Of a DNA stretch of 62,346 bases, positions 50,040-59,476 are shown in pieces. The stretch's first letter is position 1. Every line of letters begins with the position of its first letter. The stretch comes from Saprospiraceae bacterium (GTDB lineage: Bacteria; Bacteroidota; Bacteroidia; Chitinophagales; Saprospiraceae). The stretch is taken from assembly GCA_027488855.1 (NCBI GenBank), contig JAIYAV010000310.1, positions 1 through 62,346 of the forward strand, in the 5' to 3' direction. The notes beneath the pieces were generated by a model. The model had not been told where the DNA came from and made no database searches. It was given only the letters and a program-made list of their open reading frames with translations. A program made the position numbers and the translations under genes.

Positions 50040-51458
50040 TTACAAACGCTTCAAATATTCCATCAAAGCCTTACGCTCCTCTGCATCCAGTATATCCCCA
50101 TAGGTGTGCCCACCATTGCCATAGCCAAGTAGCGTCGTATTGTACGTTTCTTTGTCATTTGCCTTGACCTCTACGCTGTATTTCCAGCCTACCTTGTTCA
50201 GGTCGTAATCCTTGTCATCAAAGCTCCGCTTCCAGAATTTTGGCCGTAACTTACTATCCAGCAAAGTCTCCAAATCGGGCACCGAACCATTGTGCAAATA
50301 CGGTGCCGTAGCCCAAACCCCATCCAAAGGTGGCGCCACATAGCCCCGCGAAGGTTTCGCCTCCGAACGAGGGTTGGATTGTGCGTACCAGCTTTGATTG
50401 TACCAATTGCTGAATGCGATGTTTTCCATAAAGTAGTTGGCATAAGCAGAATCGGTACCCACTTTTTTCAATTCCACTAGCAAGTTGGGATAATTGGCCT
50501 CATCCCCATAGCGCCCATGACAAGCCTGGCAGTTTTGGGCATAAATTCTCCGGCCTTTTGCTGCGGTGGGGGCATCAATATTGCCTGGAAATTTCGGTGC
50601 TTCCAGGTTTTGCAACCAGGCCATCACATCCTTAAAATTCGTATTCATCTGGCGAGCAGTTACCGTATCTTCTACCGCTACGACGGACACCTGCATCAGC
50701 AATTTGGTAAAATCGCCGCGTCCCATGCCGTTGTAATACAGCGCGTATTTCTTTTTGGCCAACCACAATGGCGGTACATCTGAGCCTATCGATATTTTGG
50801 GAATAGGATAAGTAGTCTGCCCATCATTCCAGTTCAAATTTGCCGCTTGGCGATGCGCGACGCTGGCTTGCTCCAGTGCGAAGGCCGGATTGATGCCCCG
50901 AAAGGGTAGTACAATGTACGGTGAGATGGCTTTGCCGCCCCGCATGAAGGGCTCAAAAGCCGCCCATTCCTCCGATTTTTTGCCATACTTGTTGCGGATT
51001 CCCAAGGACACCAGGTTGAACAAAGTACTGGTGTTTTTGGTGAAATCCAGGGTGCTATTGCCCAAGCCAGCAATGAATTGCCCATTCACTTTCCCTGAAT
51101 GGCAAGCAAAACAAGTCAAGCCACTGGCAATTTCTACACCAGCAGCATTGGTGTAGGCATTGAACGCAGGAGGAAGTTGGGCATTTGGCCCTTCTCTTTG
51201 CAGCAAGTTTTCGTTGTCCAGATTTCTTTTGAACGCAGTGTAAGTAGCTAAGGGGATTCCGCCGCCAATAAAATCACCATAACGCAGGTAATCCCAACCT
51301 TTGGCTGGGTCGCCCTCGGTGGTTTGTACGTTTGTCGGTAAAAGAGAGGTGCCAACCGGAATTTCTGGGTCAGTTGAAACGATCCATTCATCTTTGTAAA
51401 AGTTGAACAGCAAAAGTGCCAGAATGGAAAACAAGTAAAGTTGGCGTTTGGTATACAT
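50040..51458 (-). CDS. Dihaem c-type cytochrome
   Basis: 472 residues. N-terminal membrane/signal segment (LYLFSILALLLFNFY). Two CxxCH haem c sites: CFACH near 116 and CQACH near 308. The C-terminus has RGYVAPPLDGVWATAPYLHN, a block shared with cytochrome-c-peroxidase-like and rubber-oxygenase-like (RoxA-type) exported cytochromes. It probably acts as a periplasmic electron-transfer or oxidase component. The frame opens 12 codons earlier; ATG 51458 directly precedes the signal segment and was chosen. No haem-lyase or oxidase genes adjoin it. Confidence 0.88.
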   Translation of the reverse strand: MYTKRQLYLFSILALLLFNFYKDEWIVSTDPEIPVGTSLLPTNVQTTEGDPAKGWDYLRYGDFIGGGIPLATYTAFKRNLDNENLLQREGPNAQLPPAFNAYTNAAGVEIASGLTCFACHSGKVNGQFIAGLGNSTLDFTKNTSTLFNLVSLGIRNKYGKKSEEWAAFEPFMRGGKAISPYIVLPFRGINPAFALEQASVAHRQAANLNWNDGQTTYPIPKISIGSDVPPLWLAKKKYALYYNGMGRGDFTKLLMQVSVVAVEDTVTARQMNTNFKDVMAWLQNLEAPKFPGNIDAPTAAKGRRIYAQNCQACHGRYGDEANYPNLLVELKKVGTDSAYANYFMENIAFSNWYNQSWYAQSNPRSEAKPSRGYVAPPLDGVWATAPYLHNGSVPDLETLLDSKLRPKFWKRSFDDKDYDLNKVGWKYSVEVKANDKETYNTTLLGYGNGGHTYGDILDAEERKALMEYLKRL

Positions 51459-51570
51459 CGGACATAGTTTTGAACTTGTTTCACAACACAGCAATAATCC
51501 CGAATGTTTTTACTTTCTTTAAGCGCATTGTGGAATGTGCTCCATAATGCACAAATTAAAGTCCTTTAGC

Positions 51571-52185
51571 ATGAAACAAATGTACGGCGTCACCATTTTT
51601 TTGTTGATCATCAGTACCTTTGCTTGCAAACGAGACAACAAGCCTACGATCACCATGATAGACGTGAAAAAACTGCCCTTGCGCGGCGCGACCGGATTCA
51701 ATGCCATTGTTGAAGTCCCTGCGGGTACCAACCGCAAATTGGAAATTCAGCCCGATGGGCAATTTGTGGCCGAGCTAGTGGATGGCAAAGCCAGGGTGGT
51801 CAATTTTTTACCCTACCCCGGTAATTACGGCTTCATCCCTTCCACCCATATGGACGAAGCCCGTGGAGGAGATGGGGATGCCTTAGATGTCATCATCATC
51901 GCCGAAACCGTAGCAGTAGGCACTGTACAGGAATTCATTCCCATTGCGGTGTTGAAGATGATCGACGAGGGCGAAAACGACACCAAAATCATCGGGGTAC
52001 CCGCCGATCCAGCTTTGCGGGTCATCCGTGCAACCAATTTTGAGCAATTTTTGTTAGAGTACGACGCAGCCAAACGCATCATCGAAACCTGGTTTGTACA
52101 TTACCAGGGCTATGGAACGGTGCAAGTGCTGGGCTGGGAAGACGAAAAAGCAGCGCTCGCAGAAATTGAAAAATGGGCACTGTAA
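51571..52185 (+). CDS. Family I inorganic pyrophosphatase, predicted lipoprotein
   Basis: Hydrolyses diphosphate to two phosphates. Seen: FNAIVEVPAGTNRKLEI (substrate Lys and Glu), YPGNYGFIP near 80, metal-binding D-x-D-x-x-D in GGDGDALDVI, and LKMIDEGENDTKIIGVP. Atypically, the chain starts MKQMYGVTIFLLIISTFACK, a signal peptide with a lipobox-like STFAC, so it is predicted to be exported and membrane-anchored. The usual active-site Tyr-Lys pair near the C-terminus is Tyr-Gln here (FVHYQGYG). Upstream ATGs at 51535 and 51547 are in frame; the start at 51571 gives the best signal peptide. Confidence 0.85.
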   Translation: MKQMYGVTIFLLIISTFACKRDNKPTITMIDVKKLPLRGATGFNAIVEVPAGTNRKLEIQPDGQFVAELVDGKARVVNFLPYPGNYGFIPSTHMDEARGGDGDALDVIIIAETVAVGTVQEFIPIAVLKMIDEGENDTKIIGVPADPALRVIRATNFEQFLLEYDAAKRIIETWFVHYQGYGTVQVLGWEDEKAALAEIEKWAL

Positions 52186-52234
52186 ATCGCCTGTAAAATG
52201 ACCAAACTCTGGTTCGTAACCCCTGCGTTCAACT

Positions 52235-53506
52235 ATGCTCGATCACTCAAATCACTCGAATTCTCCGCTGATGAACACCTCTGATACCCTGGAGTCGCCC
52301 CAACGTTGTACCATCCAGTCTATGTTTAATCCCTTCAAAACCAAATCTTTTCCTTTTGGGAAAAAAGTTGCTGCCGAAGGGTATGAATGGATGTACACGG
52401 ATCGCATTCAGCAGGTTGAAGCACAGTGGTTGGTTTCGGACAATTTGTATGTGCAGCCCCATTATCTACAGGCGTTGGAAGACGCAAAAACCACGGGCCT
52501 GGACTTTAGATACCTATTGGTGTTTAAAAATGGTCAACCTATTGGGGGCATCACCTTACAACTCCTCACGGTCAGCGCCGCTCACAGCATTCGCTCCTTG
52601 CGTCAAGGTGAAATCAAAGACTTTTGGGATCGACTCAAATTCCTGCTGGCCAGTTGGGGCAAGTACCGCTTCATGATTTGGGGGAACATGTTCCTGACCG
52701 GGCAATTCAATCAATGGTGGAAAGCCCCCGAAGATGAAATTCCGGCTCTGCAAAACGCTACGCTGAAGGTACTGAACTGCCTAGCCCGCCAAGAAAAAAT
52801 CCAAATCCTGATGGCCCGGGATTGTTTTGAGCGGGATCAGCCGCTGGAGAATGCGGGATTCCACGCCATTGATTTTCAGCCCAACATGTGTATGGATTTA
52901 CGCAAGGACTGGAAATCCTTCGATGATTACCTCAACGCGATGAGCTCCAAATACCGCGTGCGGGTACGACGAGCCTTCAAAAAAACGGAAGGAATCATTT
53001 TTAAAGAACTGGATTTGCGGCAAATTGAACTGTTCGCTGATGATTTGAATACCCTGCACCATTCCGTTGTGGAACAGGCAGATTTCAACATGTTGTGGGC
53101 CGGGAAAAACTACTTCGCTCAACTCAAAGAGCAACTAGGTGACGATTTCTGTCTGACAGCTTGTTTTGAAAAAGAGCGTTTATTGGGTTTTTACACCACC
53201 ATCCGCAATGGGAAAGAGTTGGATGCCAATTTTTTAGGCTTTGACCCCCAAGCCAATCGGGAGTACCAGCTGTATTTGGGCATGTTGTACAAAATGGTCG
53301 AGCAAGCCCTTGTTTTGCGCTGCGAAAAGATCTGTTTTGCGCGTACGGCTTTGGAAATCAAAAGTTCGGTAGGCGCTATGGCGCAGAGAACTTACATTTA
53401 TCTCAAACATACCAATCCGCTGCTCAATTACATATTGCCCACCGCCGTTCGTTTTGGGGAGCCAAAAGAAGAGTGGGTGCCACGTCATCCTTTTCGGGAG
53501 GATTAA
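52235..53506 (+). CDS. GNAT-fold acyltransferase-like protein
   Basis: 423 residues with two GNAT-like halves: an N-terminal one (about 70-190, FRYLLVFKNGQPIGGITLQL) and a C-terminal one (about 230-390, RKDWKSFDDYLNAMSSKYRV, FCLTACFEKERLLGFYTTIR, ANFLGFDP). This layout is like the peptidogalycan-biosynthesis/FemAB-like group, which moves aminoacyl or acyl groups, but the substrate is unknown. No signal peptide. The start is uncertain (the first 30-50 residues are poor in family character; Met at about residue 13 or 30 possible). Its TAA stop shares the palindrome TTAA with the convergent next gene. Confidence 0.75.
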   Translation: MLDHSNHSNSPLMNTSDTLESPQRCTIQSMFNPFKTKSFPFGKKVAAEGYEWMYTDRIQQVEAQWLVSDNLYVQPHYLQALEDAKTTGLDFRYLLVFKNGQPIGGITLQLLTVSAAHSIRSLRQGEIKDFWDRLKFLLASWGKYRFMIWGNMFLTGQFNQWWKAPEDEIPALQNATLKVLNCLARQEKIQILMARDCFERDQPLENAGFHAIDFQPNMCMDLRKDWKSFDDYLNAMSSKYRVRVRRAFKKTEGIIFKELDLRQIELFADDLNTLHHSVVEQADFNMLWAGKNYFAQLKEQLGDDFCLTACFEKERLLGFYTTIRNGKELDANFLGFDPQANREYQLYLGMLYKMVEQALVLRCEKICFARTALEIKSSVGAMAQRTYIYLKHTNPLLNYILPTAVRFGEPKEEWVPRHPFRED

Positions 53507-53862
53507 TTTTCGATTTGAATATGAATGGTGTCGCCTGGTTCTCCAGATGGCAAGGTCAGAAATCGGCGCATTTCTGGCAAAGTATCTTCTGGGGACAAGA
53601 CCTGCAAAATCACTGGTGGATTGCGCAGGTCGGCGCGTCTTTGCTCTTCGATGGACACGCCAATCAGGATTGGGCCAACAATGGCGAGCAACAACAAAAA
53701 AAACAGGACGACCTGCGTAGATATGCGCAAGGCCACTTTATTCCAACGTTCATGAGTATCCAGGCGGCGTGATAAACGTCGCCATACACCGGGCCCAGGG
53801 CGTTCTTGCACCTTGGAGGCCTGCTGTCGGAACAACTCGCTGAGATCTCTATTTGGTGTCAT
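53503..53862 (-). CDS. Probable membrane anti-sigma factor
   Basis: 119 residues, one central membrane helix (VVLFFLLLLAIVGPILIGV at about 51-69), a cytoplasmic N-terminus (LSELFRQQASKVQERPGPGV, RRLSRRLD) and a periplasmic tail. Its start overlaps the sigma-factor stop as ATGA, the usual arrangement of ECF sigma/anti-sigma pairs in Bacteroidota. No anti-sigma domain signature could be read from sequence, so the role rests on context and layout. Confidence 0.75.
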   Translation of the reverse strand: MTPNRDLSELFRQQASKVQERPGPGVWRRLSRRLDTHERWNKVALRISTQVVLFFLLLLAIVGPILIGVSIEEQRRADLRNPPVILQVLSPEDTLPEMRRFLTLPSGEPGDTIHIQIEN

Positions 53863-54479
53863 GGCTTGGTAGTTATTTTTACTGGGGCTTCCACTTCTTC
53901 TTCCTCTTCTTCTCCAACGTCAAACAGTTCGATACCCGGGTAGCGAATTTGTTCGAGTAAGGTTTTGAGCCGCTTTTTGGCCAAAATCAATTGTGACTTG
54001 GAGGTATTGATGCTGATGCCCATGATTTGGGCAATTTCGCGGTGCTTGTAGCCTTCCAATACGTACAAGTTGAATACAGTTCGGTAGCCAATGGGAAGGA
54101 TGTCGATGAGGTTCAAAATATCTCTGGCGACCAAGTCCTGTAAGGCGGAGGTCGTAACGGGAATGTCTACTTCGGAAAGTTCCAACATCTGGCTGAAATT
54201 GACCCTTTTGCGCAGCGCCATCAAGGATTCATTGACCACGATGCGGCGAATCCACCCTTCAAAACTGCCTTCTCCTTTGTATTGCTCGATGTTGGTGAGT
54301 ACTTTGAAAAATGCTTCAATCAGTACGTCTTCGGCATCTTCCTGGGTTTTGACATAACGCTTACACACGCCAAACATGTTGGGTGCAAAGCGGTCGTACA
54401 AGGCTTGCTGAGCCCTCCGTTCACGCAGACGACAGGCATTGATGAGATCTTTTTCGCTCACAAAAAGCAATTTAGCCAA
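53859..54479 (-). CDS. ECF-type RNA polymerase sigma factor
   Basis: 206 residues. Region 2 (RAQQALYDRFAPNMFGVCKR, TQEDAEDVLIEAFFKVL) and region 4 (LPIGYRTVFNLYVLEGYKHR, EIAQIMGISINTSKSQLI) are both present. The tail is acidic (EEEEEEVE). The start is TTG at 54479; a GTG six codons later (54461) is a fair alternative since family members begin near SEKDLINAC. Translationally coupled to the membrane protein downstream, which is probably its anti-sigma factor. Confidence 0.9.
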   Translation of the reverse strand: MAKLLFVSEKDLINACRLRERRAQQALYDRFAPNMFGVCKRYVKTQEDAEDVLIEAFFKVLTNIEQYKGEGSFEGWIRRIVVNESLMALRKRVNFSQMLELSEVDIPVTTSALQDLVARDILNLIDILPIGYRTVFNLYVLEGYKHREIAQIMGISINTSKSQLILAKKRLKTLLEQIRYPGIELFDVGEEEEEEVEAPVKITTKP

Positions 54480-54656
54480 GGAAGATAAATAAGAATAACT
54501 ACTTGATGCAATTTACACCGTTTTTTGGCGTGAACAATGCAAAAAAATATTTGCAACTTAAATTTTTATTTTTTAATTTTACAAACAAAAAAATTAAAAA
54601 CCTTGGCCCGTGCGAAGGTTTGTTTTTCTGGTTGGAAAATTTTAAATTTGAGGAAA

Positions 54657-55364
54657 ATGCAGACCATGCAAGTACCTGCAATTAAAAAGCAGAGAGTTTT
54701 CTACCCGGAATCAGATGGTCAACCGATGGCAGAAAACACCTTACAGTACGAATGGATCGTCCTGATCAAACAGGGGCTTGAATCCGTATTTCTGAATCGC
54801 GATGACGTGTTCATTGCGGCTGACTTGTTTTGGTACCCTGTAGAAGGTGAAAATACGATTCGTCTAGCTCCGGATGTAATGGTCGCATTGGGGCGACCCA
54901 AAGGAAAACGGGGTTCTTACCAGCAGTGGAAAGAAGCAGACATTGCGCCACAAGTCGTGTTTGAAATCCTCTCGCCGAGCAATCGCCCACTTGAAATGAG
55001 CCGTAAGCTACAGTTTTATGAACAGTACGGCGTTTTGGAATACTACGTGTATGACCCGGAGCACTTCATTTTCAACGGTTGCGTTCGTAAAGACACCGAA
55101 GGCGCTTTGCTTGATTTAAGCGAATCGGAATTGGGAAATTGGACCAGTCCACTTTTAGGCATCAGCTTCCACTGGGACGGTGAGTCAGAATTAGAGATTA
55201 AAGACCCTCAGGGGAAGCCGTTTCTGGCTTATCAGGAATGGATTGAATTGCACTCAAAAGCGAAGACCATGGAGTTGGAACTCGAAACGCAAAAACGCCA
55301 TGCTGAAATGCTAGCCCAAAAACTCCGAGAACTAGGCATCAACCCTGATGATTTAAACCAGTAA
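54657..55364 (+). CDS. Uma2-family PD-(D/E)XK nuclease-like protein
   Basis: 235 residues from ATG 54657. Core of the Uma2 restriction-endonuclease-like fold: TLQYEWIVLIKQGLE, RLAPDVMVALG (metal Asp) and QVVFEILSPSN (catalytic Glu), then LEMSRKLQFYEQYGVLEYYV. A C-terminal coiled coil follows (TMELELETQKRHAEML). Such genes are abundant in Bacteroidota and cyanobacteria; a physiological role is not settled. The frame opens at 54537, but the added 40 residues are AT-rich junk in the promoter region, and AGGA precedes 54657. Confidence 0.86.
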   Translation: MQTMQVPAIKKQRVFYPESDGQPMAENTLQYEWIVLIKQGLESVFLNRDDVFIAADLFWYPVEGENTIRLAPDVMVALGRPKGKRGSYQQWKEADIAPQVVFEILSPSNRPLEMSRKLQFYEQYGVLEYYVYDPEHFIFNGCVRKDTEGALLDLSESELGNWTSPLLGISFHWDGESELEIKDPQGKPFLAYQEWIELHSKAKTMELELETQKRHAEMLAQKLRELGINPDDLNQ

Positions 55365-55437
55365 TAATTTTCAAAAACGCACCAATTATCCCTGTTTTTG
55401 CCGATATTTGCCCTCCAAAATTGGCAAAAACAAACCA

Positions 55438-56667
55438 ATGGACTACAAAAACGGCCATTTCCTGCTCGGCGGGGCCATTAATCCACTAAAGCTGGTTGAA
55501 AAATACGGTTCACCGCTTTACGTCTACGAAGCAAACATTATTGAGCGGCAATATAATCGCCTCAAAGCTGCTTTCCAGGTAGAAAAACTCAAAATCAGTT
55601 ACGCGTGTAAAGCGCTGACCAATATCTCCATCCTGAAGTACATCAAACAACTGGGCAGTACAGTCGATTGTGTGTCCATTCAGGAAGTTCAAATGGCCAT
55701 GCGGGCGGGTTTCGAACCAGTGAATATCTTGTATACGCCCAGTGGCGTGAGTTTCAGCGAAATTGAAGAAGCCGTCAGTCTGGGGGTACGCATCAATCTG
55801 GACAACATCCCCACCATCGAACGTTTTGGTGAAACCTATCCACACATTCCCATTTGTGTGCGCATCAACCCCCACATCATGGCGGGTGGCAACCTCAAAA
55901 CCTCGGTAGGGCACATCGACTCCAAGTTTGGTATTTCCTACACCCAAATGCCGTTGGTACGTGGAATTCTGGAAAGCAGCGGAATGAAATTGGAGGGCTT
56001 ACACATGCACACGGGTTCGGACATCCTGAATCCTGAAGCATTCCTAGCCGGAGCGGATGTATTGCTCACCCTGGCCAAAGAATTCCCCGATCTGGACTAC
56101 ATCGATTTTGGTAGTGGTTTCAAAGTGCCCTACAAGCCCAACGATTTGGAAACCAACATCGAAGAATTGGGCGAAAAACTGTCTGCCAAATTCAATGCTT
56201 TCTGTGCAGAATACGGCCGCCCATTGACCATGATTTTTGAACCTGGTAAGTTTTTAGTGAGTGAAGCCGGATCGTTTTTGGTGACGGTAAATGTGGTCAA
56301 ACACGGCGAAACGACTGTGTTCGCTGGCGTTGATTCAGGCCTCAACCACCTGATTCGTCCCATGTTTTACGATTCCTACCACCGCATCAGCAACATTTCC
56401 AACCCCGAAGGCAAAAAACAGCCTTACAACGTGGTAGGTTACATCTGCGAAACCGATACTTTTGCCACCAATCGGGAAATCCCGGAGATCGCCATTGGCG
56501 ATGTGTTGTGTTTGCACAATGCGGGTGCCTACTGCTATTCGATGGCTTCCAATTACAATTCGCGCCTTCGCCCGGCTGAAGTTTTGATTCATCAGGGAAA
56601 AGATTTCCTGATTCGGGAACGCGAAACCATCGAAGACTTGTTTAAGCATCAAATTGACGTATTTTAA
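55438..56667 (+). CDS. lysA: Diaminopimelate decarboxylase
   Basis: Last step of lysine synthesis: meso-diaminopimelate to L-lysine plus CO2. 409 residues, fold-type III PLP enzyme: PLP lysine in ISYACKALTN near 56, HMHTGSDIL near 190, the glycine-rich DFGSGFKVPY near 225, EPGKFLVSEAG near 275, CETDTFATNREI near 345 (substrate Cys) and AGAYCYSMASNYN near 365. The ATG at 55438 is chosen; the frame opens at TTG 55408, inside a promoter-like GATATTTG. The gene ends 10 nt before valS and is likely co-transcribed with it. Confidence 0.95.
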   Translation: MDYKNGHFLLGGAINPLKLVEKYGSPLYVYEANIIERQYNRLKAAFQVEKLKISYACKALTNISILKYIKQLGSTVDCVSIQEVQMAMRAGFEPVNILYTPSGVSFSEIEEAVSLGVRINLDNIPTIERFGETYPHIPICVRINPHIMAGGNLKTSVGHIDSKFGISYTQMPLVRGILESSGMKLEGLHMHTGSDILNPEAFLAGADVLLTLAKEFPDLDYIDFGSGFKVPYKPNDLETNIEELGEKLSAKFNAFCAEYGRPLTMIFEPGKFLVSEAGSFLVTVNVVKHGETTVFAGVDSGLNHLIRPMFYDSYHRISNISNPEGKKQPYNVVGYICETDTFATNREIPEIAIGDVLCLHNAGAYCYSMASNYNSRLRPAEVLIHQGKDFLIRERETIEDLFKHQIDVF

Positions 56668-56677
56668 TCCTATAACT

Positions 56678-59419
56678 ATGTCCTTGTCCACACGTTACAC
56701 CCCACAAGAGATTGAAGGCAAGTGGTATCAACACTGGCTCGATCAGCGGTATTTTCATTCCGAACCCGATGACCGTGAGCCCTTTACCGTCGTGATTCCA
56801 CCGCCCAACGTCACCGGGTTGCTGCACATGGGGCATATGCTCAACAATACCATTCAGGACATCCTGATCCGCAAAGCGCGCCTGGATGGCAAAAACGCCT
56901 GTTGGGTGCCCGGTACCGACCACGCTTCCATTGCGACTGAAGCCAAAGTGGTCCAACAACTCCGCGCACAAGGCATTCGTAAAACCGACATTGGCCGCGA
57001 TCAATTCCTCAAACACGCTTTTGAGTGGAAAGACAAATACGGCGGCATCATCCTCGATCAGCTCAAACGCCTCGGTGCCTCTTGCGATTGGGAGCGCACC
57101 CGCTTTACGATGGAAGACAGCCTGTCGGAAGCCGTAATCCGCGTGTTTGTGGATTTGCACAAAAAAGGCCGCATTTACCGGGGCCTGCGCATGACCAACT
57201 GGGATCCTGAGGCAAAAACCGTATTGTCCAACGAAGAGGTGATTTACAGCGAGGAGAACTCCCAATTGTTCCACCTCAATTACCCCTTGGAAGGTGACCC
57301 CAGCCAGGGCATCATCATCGCTACCCAACGCCCCGAGACCATCATGGCCGACGTGGCAGTGGCGGTACACCCGGAAGACGAGCGCTTCAAACACCTGATT
57401 GGCAAGAATGTATTGATTCCGTTGATTGATCGGGCTATTCCGATCATCGCCGATACTTATGTCGATCGTGAATTTGGAACAGGTGCCTTAAAAATCACCC
57501 CCGCGCACGACCAAAATGACCATGAAATCGGGCAACGCTACAACCTGCCCGTGATCGATATCCTCACCGAAGATGCCAAACTCAACGAGCAGGCGCAGAT
57601 CCTGATCGGTGAAGACCGCTTCGTAGCCCGCAAGAAAATCCGCAAAATGCTGGAGGAATCCGGGCATTTGATCAAGTTGGAGGACTACCGTACCAAAATT
57701 GGCCGCTCTGAGCGTACCAATTCGGTAGTTGAACCCCGCTTGACCTTGCAGTGGTTTGTGGACATGAAAAAATTCGCTCACTCGGCCCTGGAAGCGGTAC
57801 GCAGTGGCGAAGTGAAGTTTTATCCAGAGCATTTCTGGAACATGTACAACTCCTGGCTCAACGAAGACAATGTCCGTGACTGGTGTATTTCCCGCCAGTT
57901 GTGGTGGGGGCAGCGGATACCTGCCTGGTATTTGGCCGGAGAAAGAATGGGGGAGGAGAGCCACATTTTTGTAGCCGATACTGCGGATGAGGCCCTGGAG
58001 CAAGCCCGTACAGCTACCGGAAACCCTGCACTGACCATCGCCGACTTGCGGCAAGATGAAGACGTGGTTGATACCTGGTTTTCTTCCTGGCTTTGGCCGA
58101 TTTCGGTATTTGACGGCTTCCAATCGCAGGAAGAGCTGCAATATTACTACCCGACCAGCGTATTGGTAACGGGCTGGGACATCATGTTTTTCTGGGTTGC
58201 GCGCATGATCATGTCGGGTTACGAATGGGCACCTGAATTGATGCCGGAAATCGTGAAGACCAAAGGAGCTATGCCCTTCAAAGGGGTGTATTTCACCGGG
58301 ATGGTACGCGACAACCAGCGCCGTAAAATGAGCAAGTCCCTGGGGAATTCACCCGATGCACTGGCATTGCTGGACAATTACGGTGCCGACGGGGTACGTT
58401 TTGGCATGCTTTCTAGCGCTGCGGCGGGCAACGACATCATTTTTGATGCCCCTTTTGATCCGGTGACCAAAGAAATCCTCAACGAGAGCAAACTCTGCGA
58501 ACAAGGTCGTAACTTTTGTAACAAACTTTGGAATGCCTTGCGCCTCATCCATGGTTGGGAAGTAACGGAAAAAGCTGTTGATGCCGAAACTGCCCAGATC
58601 AATAGCCTGGCTGCCAAATGGATGGAGCAACGCTTCAACCAAACCTTGACGCAACTGGAAGGCATGTACACCGACTACCGCCTTTCCGAAGCGCTGATGA
58701 CCCTTTACAAGTTCATCTGGGATGACTATTGTTCCTGGTACCTTGAAATGATCAAACCCGCCTATGGTGCACCGATCGACCGCCAGACTTTGGAAGAAAG
58801 CATCAATCTGCTTGAGCGCATGATGACTTTGCTGCATCCCTTCATGCCGTTTATTACCGAAGAAATTTGGCACCAATTGCGCGAGCGGGCAGCAGGTGAC
58901 GACTGTGTAATCAGCAAATACCCCCAAGCTACCGCCTTTGATGCTGCTTTTATCGAAAAAATTGAACTGGCCAAAGGAATAGTATCTGGCATCCGCGATG
59001 TACGCAACAACAATGGCTTGAAACAAAAGGAATTGCTCAAAGTATTTGCGCAGGATACCGCTAGCAATCATACTTTGCTTGAATGGGATGGCGTGCTGCC
59101 CATGGTCGTGAAAATGGCCAGCCTGGAAAGCCTGCAAATCACCAGCACCGAAATCAGCAACGGTGTAGCTTTCCTGGTGGGCAACGAAAAATTCTTCGTT
59201 GAACTGGAAATCGCCATCGATGTAGAGGAAGAGCGCAAACGCCTGCAAAAGGAACTGGAATACTACCAGGGCTTTGTGAAGTCGGTCCAAAACAAGCTGA
59301 GCAATGAGAAATTTGTGAGCGGCGCACCAGCGGAGGTCGTGAACAAGGAAAAGCAGAAGTTGGCTGACGGGGAGATGAAGATGAAGAATTTGGCGGAGGA
59401 ATTGGCGAAATTGGGGTAG
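56678..59419 (+). CDS. valS: Valyl-tRNA synthetase
   Basis: Charges tRNA-Val with valine and edits threonine. 913 residues, class I: HIGH motif as HMGH in PNVTGLLHMGHM near 50, CP1 editing domain about 200-340 (ATQRPETIMADVAVAV, TGALKITPAHDQND), KMSKS near 550 in RRKMSKSLGNSPD, anticodon-binding domain (WDDYCSWYLEMIKPAYG, MPFITEEIW), and a C-terminal coiled coil (KRLQKELEYYQGFVKSVQNK) that binds tRNA. The frame opens at a TTG in the lysA tail; ATG 56678 is the normal start. Confidence 0.97.
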   Translation: MSLSTRYTPQEIEGKWYQHWLDQRYFHSEPDDREPFTVVIPPPNVTGLLHMGHMLNNTIQDILIRKARLDGKNACWVPGTDHASIATEAKVVQQLRAQGIRKTDIGRDQFLKHAFEWKDKYGGIILDQLKRLGASCDWERTRFTMEDSLSEAVIRVFVDLHKKGRIYRGLRMTNWDPEAKTVLSNEEVIYSEENSQLFHLNYPLEGDPSQGIIIATQRPETIMADVAVAVHPEDERFKHLIGKNVLIPLIDRAIPIIADTYVDREFGTGALKITPAHDQNDHEIGQRYNLPVIDILTEDAKLNEQAQILIGEDRFVARKKIRKMLEESGHLIKLEDYRTKIGRSERTNSVVEPRLTLQWFVDMKKFAHSALEAVRSGEVKFYPEHFWNMYNSWLNEDNVRDWCISRQLWWGQRIPAWYLAGERMGEESHIFVADTADEALEQARTATGNPALTIADLRQDEDVVDTWFSSWLWPISVFDGFQSQEELQYYYPTSVLVTGWDIMFFWVARMIMSGYEWAPELMPEIVKTKGAMPFKGVYFTGMVRDNQRRKMSKSLGNSPDALALLDNYGADGVRFGMLSSAAAGNDIIFDAPFDPVTKEILNESKLCEQGRNFCNKLWNALRLIHGWEVTEKAVDAETAQINSLAAKWMEQRFNQTLTQLEGMYTDYRLSEALMTLYKFIWDDYCSWYLEMIKPAYGAPIDRQTLEESINLLERMMTLLHPFMPFITEEIWHQLRERAAGDDCVISKYPQATAFDAAFIEKIELAKGIVSGIRDVRNNNGLKQKELLKVFAQDTASNHTLLEWDGVLPMVVKMASLESLQITSTEISNGVAFLVGNEKFFVELEIAIDVEEERKRLQKELEYYQGFVKSVQNKLSNEKFVSGAPAEVVNKEKQKLADGEMKMKNLAEELAKLG

Positions 59420-59431
59420 GGGGACTAAATG

Positions 59432-59461
59432 AAGGGTGGACACTTTCGTATGCCCACCCTT
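59432..59461 (+). terminator. Hairpin between valS and the convergent lipoprotein gene
   Basis: 8-bp stem AAGGGTGG/CCACCCTT with a 14-nt loop, 12 nt after the valS stop. It may serve both converging genes; only a short T run follows on either strand. Confidence 0.6.
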
Positions 59462-59476
59462 TATGTGAATATAGTT

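Noticed and set aside
54537-54656. 40-residue N-terminal extension of the Uma2 protein
   Set aside because: AT-rich, low-complexity and in the promoter region; AGGA precedes the ATG at 54657.
58349-59443. 364-codon minus-strand open frame antisense to valS
   Set aside because: valS is certain on the other strand; the frame has no domain or signal and arises from codon bias.
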